Source: Rhizobium album
GTDB taxonomy: Bacteria; Pseudomonadota; Alphaproteobacteria; Rhizobiales; Rhizobiaceae
Reading direction: 5' to 3'
Assembly: GCF_003122325.1 (NCBI RefSeq)
Contig: NZ_QFBC01000007.1
Coordinates: forward strand, 1 to 64,000
DNA: 64,000 nucleotides
Shown here: in pieces, positions 24,943 to 33,677 of the stretch
Layout: each line of letters opens with the position of its first letter
Numbering within the stretch: the first letter of the stretch is position 1
Made by a program: the position numbers and the translations under genes
The notes under the pieces: generated by a model
Seen by the model: only the letters and a program-made list of their open reading frames with translations
Database searches by the model: none
What the model was told of the DNA's origin: nothing

Positions 24943-26211
24943 GTGAACCACTTCGAATATCGCGACGGCATCCTCTACGCCGAGGGCGTGGCCATCCCCG
25001 ACATCGCCAAGGCGGTCGGCACGCCGTTCTACTGCTACTCCACCGCGACGCTGGAACGGCACTACAAGGTGTTCTCGCAGGCCTTCGCCGATCTCGACTC
25101 GCTCGTCTGCTACGCGATGAAGGCCAATTCCAACCAGGCGGTTCTGCGCACCCTCGCCCGGCTCGGCGCCGGCATCGACGTGGTGTCGGAAGGCGAATTG
25201 CGCCGGGCGCTCGCCGCCGGCGTGCCGGCCAGCCGCATCATGTTCTCCGGCGTCGGCAAGACGCCGCGCGAAATGGATGCCGCCCTTGAAGCCGGCATCT
25301 ACTGCTTCAACGTCGAATCCGAACCGGAGCTGGAAATTCTCAACCAGCGCGCCCTCAAGGCCGGCAAGAAGGCGCCCGTCTCCTTCCGCATCAATCCCGA
25401 TGTCGATGCCCGCACCCATGCGAAGATCTCGACCGGCAAGAAGGAAAACAAGTTCGGCATTTCCTGGGAGCGCGCCCGCGCCGTCTATGCGCACGCCGCC
25501 ACCCTGCCGGGCATCGAGGTGACCGGCATCGACATGCATATCGGCAGCCAGATCACCGAACTGCAGCCCTTCGAGGATGCCTTCCGGCTGCTCCGCGAGC
25601 TGGTCACGACGCTGAGGGCCGATGGCCACGGGATCGACCATGTCGACATTGGTGGCGGCCTCGGCATTCCCTATCGCGAGGACAACAGCCCGCCGCCACT
25701 GCCGGATGCCTATGCCAACATCGTCAAGAACCAGCTTCGCGATCTCGGTTGCAAGGTCATCACCGAGCCAGGCCGGCTGATCGTCGGCAATGCCGGCATC
25801 CTCGTCACCGAGGTCATCTATGTGAAGGACGGTGGTCAGAAGAGTTTCGTCATCGTCGATGCGGCGATGAACGACCTGATCCGTCCCACGCTCTACGAAG
25901 CCTATCACGAGATCCGCCCGGTGAAGCTGACCGCCGCCAGCGCGCCGCGCATCAGGGCCGATGTCGTCGGCCCGGTCTGCGAGACCGGCGACTATCTGGC
26001 GCTCGACCGCGAAATGGCGCAGCCGAAGCCCGGCGATCTGATCGCCGTCGGTTCGGCCGGTGCTTACGGCGCGGTACAGGCCGGCACCTACAACAGCCGC
26101 CTGCTCATCCCCGAGGTGCTGGTGAAGGGCAACGATTTCCATGTCGTGCGTCCGCGCACCTCCTACGAAGATCTGATCGGCCTCGATTCGATGCCTGGCT
26201 GGCTCGGCTGA
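24943..26211 (+). CDS. lysA: Diaminopimelate decarboxylase
   Basis: The 422-residue PLP enzyme has the Schiff-base lysine in VCYAMKANSNQAVL, FNVESEPELEIL, HIGSQITELQPF, the phosphate-binding VDIGGGLGIPY and GPVCETGDYLA near the C-terminus. It makes lysine from meso-diaminopimelate. GTG 24943 is the start (VNHFEYRDGILYAEGV), 12 bases after lptM, so the two genes share a transcript. Confidence 0.97.
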   Translation: MNHFEYRDGILYAEGVAIPDIAKAVGTPFYCYSTATLERHYKVFSQAFADLDSLVCYAMKANSNQAVLRTLARLGAGIDVVSEGELRRALAAGVPASRIMFSGVGKTPREMDAALEAGIYCFNVESEPELEILNQRALKAGKKAPVSFRINPDVDARTHAKISTGKKENKFGISWERARAVYAHAATLPGIEVTGIDMHIGSQITELQPFEDAFRLLRELVTTLRADGHGIDHVDIGGGLGIPYREDNSPPPLPDAYANIVKNQLRDLGCKVITEPGRLIVGNAGILVTEVIYVKDGGQKSFVIVDAAMNDLIRPTLYEAYHEIRPVKLTAASAPRIRADVVGPVCETGDYLALDREMAQPKPGDLIAVGSAGAYGAVQAGTYNSRLLIPEVLVKGNDFHVVRPRTSYEDLIGLDSMPGWLG

Positions 26212-26371
26212 TTTCAATCCCGTTGCGGCGATCAGACACGAAAAAGTGAGGGCATTTTTGCCCTTGCCCTCGCCTTCGCCACAAACAATGGTATCCTGAA
26301 AGCGCCGTTACACCGCTTCGACCCCGCGCAGATTGCGGACTTTACGAGCGCCGGATCAGGAGACAGGCCGC

Positions 26372-29026
26372 ATGACCACACCCCGCCAGGGCTTGACGGA
26401 TGCCGTATCGGAGCAGTCCGCCCTTGCGCGCCGCGTCGGCACCAAGCGCTTCCTTGCCCGCCTGGTGCTGCTTGCGGAACGGGTGCTGCCGCTGACACTT
26501 TTGCCGCTCGGCATACTGGCGCTGTTTCTTTCCTTCTCCTGGTTCGGCCTGTTCCGCCTCGTGCCGGACTGGTTGCGCTGGGTCATCCTCTTCGGTTTCG
26601 TCTTTTCGTTCCTGACGTCGCTGCTGCCGCTTGCCCGCCTGCGCTGGCCAAAGGCGGTGGAAGCCGACCGCCTTCTCGAAGAACGCAACAACCTGCCGCA
26701 CCAGCCCGTTTCGGTGCAGGCGGACCGGCTCGCCTCGCAGACGCCGTTTGCCCGTGCGCTGTGGCAGGAGCACCAGGCGCGCATGGCGGCCCGCATCGCT
26801 CATCTCGATGCCGGCTTGCCGCAGCCGGATATCGCCAGCCATGACCGCTTTGCGCTGCGCATCGTCCCGGCGCTGCTGCTCGTCACCAGTTTCGCCTATT
26901 CGTTCTCGAACGGTTCCGGCACGCTCGAAGACGCTGTGACGCAGCACACGATACCTGCGATGCGGCCGGACGTGCGCATCGACGCCTGGATCACGCCGCC
27001 CTCCTATACCGGCCGCGCGCCGATCTATTTGACCGGCAACGACGCAGCCGCGACGGAGCTCGACGTGCCGCAATTCTCCGACCTGACGGTGCGCATCACC
27101 GGCGGCGACGGCACCGAGAAGGTGCTGTTCAAGGGCGAAAACACAGCCCCTGTCGAACTGACGCTGCAGGACGGTGACAAGAAGGAGGCTGCCGAGCCCG
27201 CAGTCGACAAGGCAGCCGAGACCGCGGTCGACACCGCGGCTGCCCGCAATCACCTGATGAAGCTTGCCGAAAGCGGCACGCTGGATGTCGGCGGCCGAAA
27301 CTGGCAGTTCACCGTCATTCCCGACAAGGGACCCGAGATCGCTTTCGAAGGCATGCCCCGCCGCAGCATCAACGGTGCGCTGGAGATCGGCTTCAAGGCC
27401 AAGGACGATTACGGCATCCAATCGGCCCATGCCGAAATCGAACCCATAGACCAGCCCGATGCCGGCGCCCTGCCGCTCTATCCGCTGCCGGAATACAAGC
27501 TCGACCTGCCGCGACGCGACTCCCGCGAGATCAAGGGCCTGACCAGCCGCAACCTGACGGAACATCCGCTTGCGGGCAAACGGGTGCGCGTCACGCTGGT
27601 CGCCACCGATGCCGCCGGCCAGACCGGCCGCAGCCCGCCGCATGAAATGGTGCTGCCGTCGCGCAATTTCAGCCAGCTGCTGGCGGCAGCCGTCGCCGAA
27701 GAACGGCAGATTTTCGCGCTCGACGTGCGCAAGCTGCCGGACGCGATCGCGCTCAACGAGGCGGTGACGCTGCGCGCTGATGAAACCATCCCCAATCTGA
27801 CCCATTACCTGTTGATCGAATCCGCCCGCACGCGCATGCAGCTGTCACACAACAGCGACATGCTGAAGGAAACCGCCGACTACCTCTGGGAAATCGCCCT
27901 CGGCATCGAGGATGGCAATCTGTCGCTTGCCGAACGCAAGCTGCGCGATGCGCAGCAGGCCTTGGCCGACGCGCTCGACCGCAATGCGCCGGATGCCGAG
28001 ATCAAGAAGCTGATGGACGAATTGCGCAAGGCCATGGACGAGTATCTCTCCGCCATGGCCGATCAGATGCGCAACAACAACTCCGCCCAGAACCAAAGCG
28101 AGACGCCTCGCAACGTGCTGCGCCAGCAGGACCTGCAAGCGATGCTCGACCAGCTGGAAAACCTGGCGCGCTCCGGCAATCGCGACGCCGCCAAACAGAT
28201 GCTCTCCGAACTGCAGCGGATGATGAACAACCTGCAGGCCGGCCGTCGGCCGCAACAGGGCCAGCAAAGCCAACAGAACAGCCAGATGCGCCAGCAGATC
28301 GACAAGCTGGGCGAGATCCTGCGCGACCAGCAGCGGCTGATGGACGACACCTTCAAGCTCGACCAGGCCTTGCGCGACCGTATGCAGCGCGGCGATCCCG
28401 ACAGCGAAGGCGAAGACGGCGAGTTCCTCGACCAGATGCAGCCTGACGGGCAGCAGGGCGAACAGAAACAACAGTCGCAGCAGGGCCAGAACGGACAGCA
28501 GCAGGACCTCGACCGCATGACGGCCGAACAGCTCCGCGAGGCGCTGAAACAATTGCGTGCCCAGCAGGACGGCCTCGGCAAGAAGCTGGAGGAACTGCAG
28601 AAGGGCCTGAAGGAACTCGGCATGCAGCCGGGCGAAGGCTTTGGCGAAGCCGGACGCGAGATGAAGGGCGCCGGCCAGGCGCTCGGCGAAAGTCAGGGCG
28701 AACGCGCCGTCCAGGGCCAGGGCAAGGCGCTTGAAGCGCTGCGCAAGGGCGCCCAGGACATGATGAACCAGATGATGCAGGCCCAGCAGGGTCAGGGCCA
28801 AGGTCAGGAACAGGGCAGCGCCGAGGGCGGCCAGAACGGCCGCGACCCGCTCGGACGCCCACGCCGCGCCGAAGGCCCGGATTTCGGCGATCAGGTCAAG
28901 GTGCCCGACGAGATCGACATCCAGCGGGCGCGCGAAATCCTCGAATCGATCCGCCGCCGGCTCGGCGAGAACCCGAGCGCCGAATTCGAACGCCGTTACC
29001 TGGAGCGTCTGCTGGACATCCGCTGA
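26372..29026 (+). CDS. TIGR02302-family (DUF4175) membrane protein
   Basis: The 884-residue protein has two transmembrane helices near the start (about residues 38-58 and 68-88) and a third at ~165-185. A large periplasmic beta-rich region follows, with TPPSYTGRAPIYLTG. The C-terminal third is extremely Gln/Gly-rich (runs such as GQQSQQNSQMRQQ and QQGQGQGQEQG at ~625-825), ending in a conserved EIDIQRAREILESIRRRLGE...YLERLLDIR motif. This matches the alphaproteobacterial TIGR02302 family of unknown function next to lysA. ATG 26372 follows CAGGAGACA. The Gln-rich part is low-complexity and probably disordered or coiled coil. Confidence 0.88.
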   Translation: MTTPRQGLTDAVSEQSALARRVGTKRFLARLVLLAERVLPLTLLPLGILALFLSFSWFGLFRLVPDWLRWVILFGFVFSFLTSLLPLARLRWPKAVEADRLLEERNNLPHQPVSVQADRLASQTPFARALWQEHQARMAARIAHLDAGLPQPDIASHDRFALRIVPALLLVTSFAYSFSNGSGTLEDAVTQHTIPAMRPDVRIDAWITPPSYTGRAPIYLTGNDAAATELDVPQFSDLTVRITGGDGTEKVLFKGENTAPVELTLQDGDKKEAAEPAVDKAAETAVDTAAARNHLMKLAESGTLDVGGRNWQFTVIPDKGPEIAFEGMPRRSINGALEIGFKAKDDYGIQSAHAEIEPIDQPDAGALPLYPLPEYKLDLPRRDSREIKGLTSRNLTEHPLAGKRVRVTLVATDAAGQTGRSPPHEMVLPSRNFSQLLAAAVAEERQIFALDVRKLPDAIALNEAVTLRADETIPNLTHYLLIESARTRMQLSHNSDMLKETADYLWEIALGIEDGNLSLAERKLRDAQQALADALDRNAPDAEIKKLMDELRKAMDEYLSAMADQMRNNNSAQNQSETPRNVLRQQDLQAMLDQLENLARSGNRDAAKQMLSELQRMMNNLQAGRRPQQGQQSQQNSQMRQQIDKLGEILRDQQRLMDDTFKLDQALRDRMQRGDPDSEGEDGEFLDQMQPDGQQGEQKQQSQQGQNGQQQDLDRMTAEQLREALKQLRAQQDGLGKKLEELQKGLKELGMQPGEGFGEAGREMKGAGQALGESQGERAVQGQGKALEALRKGAQDMMNQMMQAQQGQGQGQEQGSAEGGQNGRDPLGRPRRAEGPDFGDQVKVPDEIDIQRAREILESIRRRLGENPSAEFERRYLERLLDIR

Positions 29027-29082
29027 CGGATATCAGCGGTTCCGGAGAAAAAGCAAAGCGGAACGATTAGAAGCAATTCAAC

Positions 29083-29168
29083 AAAGTGCGCAGCGGCTTT
29101 GCGCCCGGAATTGCATGAAAGCAAAGATAGAGCGTTTTCGCGTTTCGCAGGAAAGCGGAAATGCTCTA
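29083..29168 (+). repeat. RIME-like intergenic palindromic repeat, copy B
   Basis: The element reads AAAGTGCGCAGCGGCTTTGC-GCCCGGAATTGC-ATGAAAGCAAAGATAGAGCG and then a hairpin TTTTCGCG...GCGGAAATGCTCTA. It aligns along its whole length with copy C at 35.0 kb. Its last bases (29166-29168) form the TAG stop of the response regulator on the other strand. Confidence 0.75.
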
Positions 29169-29525
29169 CGCCGCCAGCGCCATGGCCACGGCCTTGCGGA
29201 TATCCGGCAGGGCAAACGGCTTCGAGACGACATCGACGATCTTTTCCATAAGGTCGTCGGCGCGTTCCCGCTGCTCGGCATAACCGGTCATCAGCAGGAT
29301 CTTCATGTTGGGATAGGCGGAAGCCGCCTTGTGGGCCAGTTCGATGCCGTCCATCACTGGCATGCGGATATCGGAGAGGAGCAGGTCGAAAGCACCGTCC
29401 TGCAGCTTCTCGAGGCCTTCGGCGCCATCGGCAGCCTCATAGGTCTCATGCCCGTCCAGCCGAAGCGCCCGGGCCACAAAACTGCGCAGGGAATCTTCGT
29501 CCTCGGTGATCAGGATTTTCGCCAT
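29166..29525 (-). CDS. cpdR: Single-domain response regulator, CpdR-like
   Basis: The 119-residue protein is one receiver domain with no output domain: acidic pocket ILITEDEDS, phospho-acceptor Asp in LLLSDIRMPVMDG, switch Thr in ILLMTGYAEQ and Lys in VVSKPF. Its sequence is of the CpdR type. In Caulobacter and Sinorhizobium CpdR directs ClpXP-dependent degradation of cell-cycle proteins, and the kinase CckA/ChpT controls it. ATG 29525 is chosen; ATG 29534 is possible and has a nearer GGAG. The stop codon is supplied by the RIME-like repeat. Which CpdR paralogue it is cannot be decided. Confidence 0.78.
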   Translation of the reverse strand: MAKILITEDEDSLRSFVARALRLDGHETYEAADGAEGLEKLQDGAFDLLLSDIRMPVMDGIELAHKAASAYPNMKILLMTGYAEQRERADDLMEKIVDVVSKPFALPDIRKAVAMALAA

Positions 29526-29602
29526 GGGTTGCATCGCTCCGTCTGTTTTCTTGTCATGCCCCACGAGGACATCACCAGAGTTTTCTTTGCGATCGGTAAA
29601 CA

Positions 29603-29619
29603 GCCCCGGCAAGCGGGGC
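29603..29619 (-). terminator. Hairpin downstream of hpt
   Basis: GCCCCG and CGGGGC (loop of 5) form a stem about 33 bases past the hpt stop on the minus strand, followed by TGTTTACC. A weak intrinsic terminator, or shared leader of the response regulator. Confidence 0.5.
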
Positions 29620-29651
29620 CCCATGGTTAACAACCGATGTCCGGCTTCGGT

Positions 29652-30194
29652 TCACGCGTCTCCGGTGACGACGCCGACAAACGGCAGTTCGCGGAACGCG
29701 TAAGCCACGTCCATGCCGTAACCCACGACGAAATAATCCGGACATTCGAAGCCGACATAATCCGCTTCCAGCTGCTCCTGGCGCTTGACCCGCTTGTCGA
29801 GCAGCACGGCGATGGTGACGTTGCGGGCACCGCGTTCGAACAGCAGTTCCTTGGCGAAACGCAGCGTCCGGCCGGATTCGAGGATGTCGTCGATCAACAG
29901 CACGTCACGGCCATGCACGTCGCTGTCGATATCCTTGACGATGCGCACGCCCTTGGACACCGTCCCTGTGCCATAACTGGACAGGGTGATGAATTCGACC
30001 TCAGGCGCCAGGCCCGTATCGTGCAGCGCCCGGATCAGGTCGGCGGCGAAGATGAACGAGCCCTTGAGGATGGCGATGACCAACAGGTCGCTGGTCGGAC
30101 CGGCAGCGATCTGCGCCGCCATCGACAGGTTGCGTTCGGCGATCTGCTCGGCTGTGAAGAGCGGTTCGATGATCTTTCCGCGGACAACAGGCAT
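29652..30194 (-). CDS. hpt: Hypoxanthine phosphoribosyltransferase
   Basis: The 180-residue enzyme shows the PRPP-binding loop VLLIDDILESGRTLRFAKELL and LVIAILKGSFIFAADL, plus the purine-contacting KRVKRQEQLEADYVGFECPDYFVVGYGMD. It salvages hypoxanthine (and guanine) to nucleotides. ATG 30194 gives the family's normal length; the frame stays open upstream but with non-family sequence. Confidence 0.95.
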   Translation of the reverse strand: MPVVRGKIIEPLFTAEQIAERNLSMAAQIAAGPTSDLLVIAILKGSFIFAADLIRALHDTGLAPEVEFITLSSYGTGTVSKGVRIVKDIDSDVHGRDVLLIDDILESGRTLRFAKELLFERGARNVTIAVLLDKRVKRQEQLEADYVGFECPDYFVVGYGMDVAYAFRELPFVGVVTGDA

Positions 30195-30240
30195 ATGGTC
30201 TTTCGCTCCTGATACAAAGGGGAAGACCGCGATAGCACGT

Positions 30241-30927
30241 TCAGGGCCGCGACACACCCGGTTCGGTGAAGGAAAGCCGGATGTCGGGAATTTTTCCACC
30301 GGGATGCGGCAGCCGGGCGGAAAAACCGCGGCTATGCCCGCCGTCGATCTCACTGACCGGTGCCTCGATGATGGTGCTGGCGATCAGCCGCTCGCCGGAA
30401 ACCAGATCGGCGCGAATGCCGGGCACCGCCATCGTGCCTTCGGTGCGGTTCTCGACGATGCCGTTGACGAGCAGCACGCGCATGCCGTTGGCATCCTGCG
30501 GCGTCAGGCTGATATGGGTGATGTCGAGCGGCCGGACCGATGCCGGGCCGGGGGCGCTGGCGCCGGCAATGCCGGAAAAGCCGCCGCTGAGGCCGAACAC
30601 GACGATGAACAGCAGGGCGACGAAGCCGGTGAAAAGAGGCTCAGGCACCCGCCGCAGCAAACGCTCGCAACCGACGAGGAATCGCGCCAGCAGGGCGAGC
30701 CCGGAAGCCTGCCGGCTTTGCGACTGCGGCGTTCTGGCCGGCCGGTTGTCATTGTAGCGGAAGGACGAATTGTTTCGCGGCCGCCCGTCGCGGATGACGA
30801 CGAATTCCGCATCGACGATATCCGTCTTGCGGTTTGGTGCCACCTTGCGACCAGGTGTTGCCTTTTCCGGCGGGATGAAATCATATCGCGCCGCATTTGG
30901 ATGCTGCCGGGGCCGGAATGTCGCCAT
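30241..30927 (-). CDS. Conserved membrane protein next to ftsE
   Basis: The 228-residue protein has a basic, disordered N-terminus (MATFRPRQHPNAARYDF), one transmembrane helix (PLFTGFVALLFIVVFGLSGGF, about residues 98-118), and a periplasmic beta domain (ITHISLTPQDANGMRVLLVNGIVENRTEGTMAVPGIRADL). That domain resembles DUF3426/FxLYD folds found in zinc-ribbon membrane proteins; the N-terminal zinc ribbon itself is missing here. It is divergent from ftsEX, an arrangement seen in other Rhizobiales. Role unknown; a cell-envelope function is likely. Confidence 0.7.
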   Translation of the reverse strand: MATFRPRQHPNAARYDFIPPEKATPGRKVAPNRKTDIVDAEFVVIRDGRPRNNSSFRYNDNRPARTPQSQSRQASGLALLARFLVGCERLLRRVPEPLFTGFVALLFIVVFGLSGGFSGIAGASAPGPASVRPLDITHISLTPQDANGMRVLLVNGIVENRTEGTMAVPGIRADLVSGERLIASTIIEAPVSEIDGGHSRGFSARLPHPGGKIPDIRLSFTEPGVSRP

Positions 30928-31081
30928 GGTTTGCGTGCCTTCTACCCATATGAGCCTTGCCGTTCCGACGCGCCGGCGAACCAGGCATTGAAACGAATCC
31001 TGCCTAGTCGTAAATTCAAATGGTTAATGCTTCGGAAACGCATGCCGGGTTTGGGCGTTTTGGGAGGGATCTTTACCGGCT

Positions 31082-31100
31082 GTTAACCCTCTTCGTTAAC
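31082..31100 (+). promoter_or_regulatory. Paired GTTAAC sites upstream of ftsE
   Basis: Two GTTAAC hexamers (31082-31087 and 31095-31100) lie 13 bp apart centre to centre, 40 bases before ftsE. They resemble CtrA half-sites (TTAA-N7-TTAA), but the spacing is 9 rather than 7, so the assignment is tentative. Confidence 0.35.
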
Positions 31101-31139
31101 ATATTCCCCTGTTTCACCCTTTGAGGACTGGACTGCCCC

Positions 31140-31799
31140 TTGATCCACTTCGAGAATGTCGGCTTGCGTTATGGCATGGGACCGGAAATCCTCCGGGACC
31201 TGACCTTCGACATTCCGAAGCGTTCCTTCCAGTTTCTCACCGGCCCTTCCGGCGCAGGCAAGACGACGCTGCTGCGCCTCCTCCTGATGTCGCTGAAACC
31301 GACGCGCGGGCTGATCCGCATGTTCGAGCGCGACGTCTCGCGCATCCCGCGCAACGAGCTTCCCATGCTGCGGCGACGCGTCGGCATCGTCTTCCAGGAT
31401 TTTCGCCTGCTCGACCACCTGACCACCTATGAAAACGTCGCCCTGCCGCTGCGCGTGCGCGGCAAGGACGAATCGTCCTACAAGACGGATGTCCTGGAGC
31501 TTTTGAAGTGGGTCGGCCTCGGCGAACGCATCAACGTTCTGCCGCCGGTGCTCTCGGGCGGTGAAAAGCAGCGGGTCGCCATCGCCCGGGCGCTGATCGA
31601 CCGGCCGGAAGTGCTGCTCGCCGACGAACCCACCGGCAACGTCGATCCGCCCATGGCCAAGCGGCTGCTCAACCTGTTCATGGAACTCAACCGGCTGGGC
31701 ACCGCCGTGGTGATCGCCACCCACGATCTCGGCCTGATGGACCAGGTCGATGCCCGGCGCATGATCCTCACCGAGGGACGGCTCGACATTTATGAATAA
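31140..31799 (+). CDS. ftsE: Cell division ATP-binding protein FtsE
   Basis: The 219-residue ABC ATPase has Walker A TGPSGAGKTTLL, Q-loop IVFQDFRLLDH, signature LSGGEKQRVAIARAL, Walker B VLLADEPTGNVD and H-loop ATHD. With FtsX it controls peptidoglycan hydrolases at the division site. The start is TTG 31140 (LIHFENVGLRYG); there is no ATG in frame before this, and GAGGA lies 12 bases upstream. A weak start may keep expression low. ftsX overlaps its end by 8 bases. Confidence 0.95.
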   Translation: MIHFENVGLRYGMGPEILRDLTFDIPKRSFQFLTGPSGAGKTTLLRLLLMSLKPTRGLIRMFERDVSRIPRNELPMLRRRVGIVFQDFRLLDHLTTYENVALPLRVRGKDESSYKTDVLELLKWVGLGERINVLPPVLSGGEKQRVAIARALIDRPEVLLADEPTGNVDPPMAKRLLNLFMELNRLGTAVVIATHDLGLMDQVDARRMILTEGRLDIYE

Positions 31800-32820
31800 G
31801 CCGACCACCACGCGGCGCAAGCCGACCGCCGTGACGCCGCCGCCGGAGGCCCAGCCTGCCCGGCGGCCGCCGATGCGCGTGCGCCCCACCGGCCCGATCG
31901 TGCCGCCCTCCAACATCCAGGGCAACGCGCTGATGGTGGTGATCGCCATCATGTCCTTCCTCGCCTGCCTGACGCTCGGCGGCGTCAGCATGGTGCGCGC
32001 CACCGCCGCCAGCTGGCAAAGCCAGATTTCCCGCGAGATCACCATCCAGATCAAGCCGGAGGAGAACTTCGACATGGATGCGGCGCTGATCAAGGCACGC
32101 GATCTGGCGCTATCCTTTGTCGGCACCAGGGACGGCAAGATCATGGACGACCAGGCGACGGCCCGCCTGCTCGAACCCTGGCTCGGCACCGGGCTGGATC
32201 TCGCCGAACTGCCGGTGCCGCGCCTGGTGATCGTCACCATCGACGAAACCAGCCCCCCGGATTTTGAAGCGATGCGGGCGCAGCTGGCGCGAGCAATCCC
32301 GCAGGCCTTCCTCGACGATCACCGTACCTGGGTCGACCGGCTGGTCTCGATGGCCCGCACCACGGTGCTGATCGGCACGGCGATCCTGTCGCTGGTCTTC
32401 GTCGCCATGGTTCTGACGGTGGTCTTCGCCACCCGCGGCACGCTGTCGGGCAACCGGCATATCGTCGAGGTCCTGCATTTCGTCGGCGCCGAAGCCTCCT
32501 TCGTCGCCAAGGAATTCCAGATGCATTTTCTGAAGATCAGCCTGAAAGGATCTGCCGCCGGCGGCATTCTCGCAGCGGCGGTCTTCGGCGCCGCCAGTTT
32601 CTGGCAGGGGCGGACGCTTGCCACGCCGCAAACCGACCAGGCCACAGCGCTGTTCGGCACCTTTTCCATCGGCTGGATGGGCTATCTCGGCATCTTTGCC
32701 ACCATGCTGGTCATCGCCCTTCTGACGACGCTGACGGCCCGCATCACGGTGATGCGCACCATCGACGAAATCGACCTCATCCGGTCCGACCCGGCCCGGA
32801 CCGACAATCTTCCGGATTAG
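31792..32820 (+). CDS. ftsX: Cell division permease FtsX
   Basis: The 342-residue protein has a Pro/Arg-rich cytoplasmic N-terminus and four transmembrane helices (about 45-68, 190-215, 245-265, 300-325). A large periplasmic loop between helices 1 and 2 (QSQISREITIQIKPEENFDM...) is the region that binds hydrolase activators. The FtsX core VLHFVGAEASFVAKEFQMHFLK is present. It overlaps ftsE, so both are made together. Confidence 0.93.
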   Translation: MNKPTTTRRKPTAVTPPPEAQPARRPPMRVRPTGPIVPPSNIQGNALMVVIAIMSFLACLTLGGVSMVRATAASWQSQISREITIQIKPEENFDMDAALIKARDLALSFVGTRDGKIMDDQATARLLEPWLGTGLDLAELPVPRLVIVTIDETSPPDFEAMRAQLARAIPQAFLDDHRTWVDRLVSMARTTVLIGTAILSLVFVAMVLTVVFATRGTLSGNRHIVEVLHFVGAEASFVAKEFQMHFLKISLKGSAAGGILAAAVFGAASFWQGRTLATPQTDQATALFGTFSIGWMGYLGIFATMLVIALLTTLTARITVMRTIDEIDLIRSDPARTDNLPD

Positions 32821-32882
32821 ATCGCGCCGCGACATGAAAGGGCCTGTTCCTCGCCGCAATCTCCCGATATTCACGAATCACC

Positions 32883-33608
32883 ATGATGAGCCGCATCACG
32901 CGCAAGACCGATTTCCTGATTTCGCGTAGCGCCCCGCCCGGGCAGAAGCCGGCGCGGCGAGGGCCGATCCGGCGTGTGGCCAGGCTTCTCGGCATCTTCA
33001 CCATCCTGCTGGCGGCCGCCACCTTTGCCGGTTTCCTCTGGTTTGCCGATCGCGTCACCGCGCTCGCGCCGCCGTCCGAAGCCAAGGCGGATGCCATCGT
33101 CGTGCTGACGGGCGGTTCGCAGCGCATCGACCAGGCGGTGGAACTGCTGCGTTCGGGCGCCGGCGAGCGCCTGCTGATATCGGGCGTGCATCCGGCAACC
33201 TCGCGCGCCCAGATCCGCCGGCTGACCAAGAGCTCCGACGACCTGTTTTCCTGCTGCGTCGATATCGGCTACGAGGCGCTCGACACTATCGGCAATGCCA
33301 CCGAGACCGTGCGCTGGATCCATGACCGCGGCTACAGGCGGGTGCTGGTGGTGACCAACAACTATCACATGCCGCGAAGCCTCTTCGAACTGCGTCGGCT
33401 CGATCCGCAGACCGAATTCGTTCCTTATCCGGTGGTGCGATCCGACCTCAAGGCGAAGAACTGGTTTGCCGATCCCGACGTGCTTCGGGCCCTGATCGTC
33501 GAATATGTGAAGATCATCGCCGCCTCGGCGCGTGATTTCACCGGTTATGGCGGCATGACCGGATTGCGCACCGACGATGAACCCGCAGCCGCCGGGCTGA
33601 AATCTTGA
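32883..33608 (+). CDS. YdcF/SanA-like DUF218 membrane protein
   Basis: The 241-residue protein has a basic N-terminus, one transmembrane helix (LLGIFTILLAAATFAGFLWF, ~35-55) and a periplasmic DUF218 domain: DAIVVLTGGSQRIDQAVELL, ERLLISGVHP, GNATETVRWIHDRGYRRVLVVTNNYHMPRS. Relatives ElyC and SanA act in envelope-polysaccharide integrity. It sits between ftsX and plsC on the same strand, so an envelope role fits. Confidence 0.87.
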   Translation: MMSRITRKTDFLISRSAPPGQKPARRGPIRRVARLLGIFTILLAAATFAGFLWFADRVTALAPPSEAKADAIVVLTGGSQRIDQAVELLRSGAGERLLISGVHPATSRAQIRRLTKSSDDLFSCCVDIGYEALDTIGNATETVRWIHDRGYRRVLVVTNNYHMPRSLFELRRLDPQTEFVPYPVVRSDLKAKNWFADPDVLRALIVEYVKIIAASARDFTGYGGMTGLRTDDEPAAAGLKS

Positions 33609-33677
33609 GGCGGATGCGCTTTTGATTCGTCGCGATATCGTGTAGGCACACGGCAACCGTGCCAAGGAAGCCGCTTG

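Noticed and set aside
26249-26264. AGGGCA-TTTT-TGCCCT hairpin after lysA as a terminator
   Set aside because: No T-run follows on the plus strand; on the minus strand no gene would use it.
27845-28801. Leu-rich minus-strand open frame inside the TIGR02302 gene
   Set aside because: It is the antisense of the Gln-rich repeats and does not form a plausible gene.
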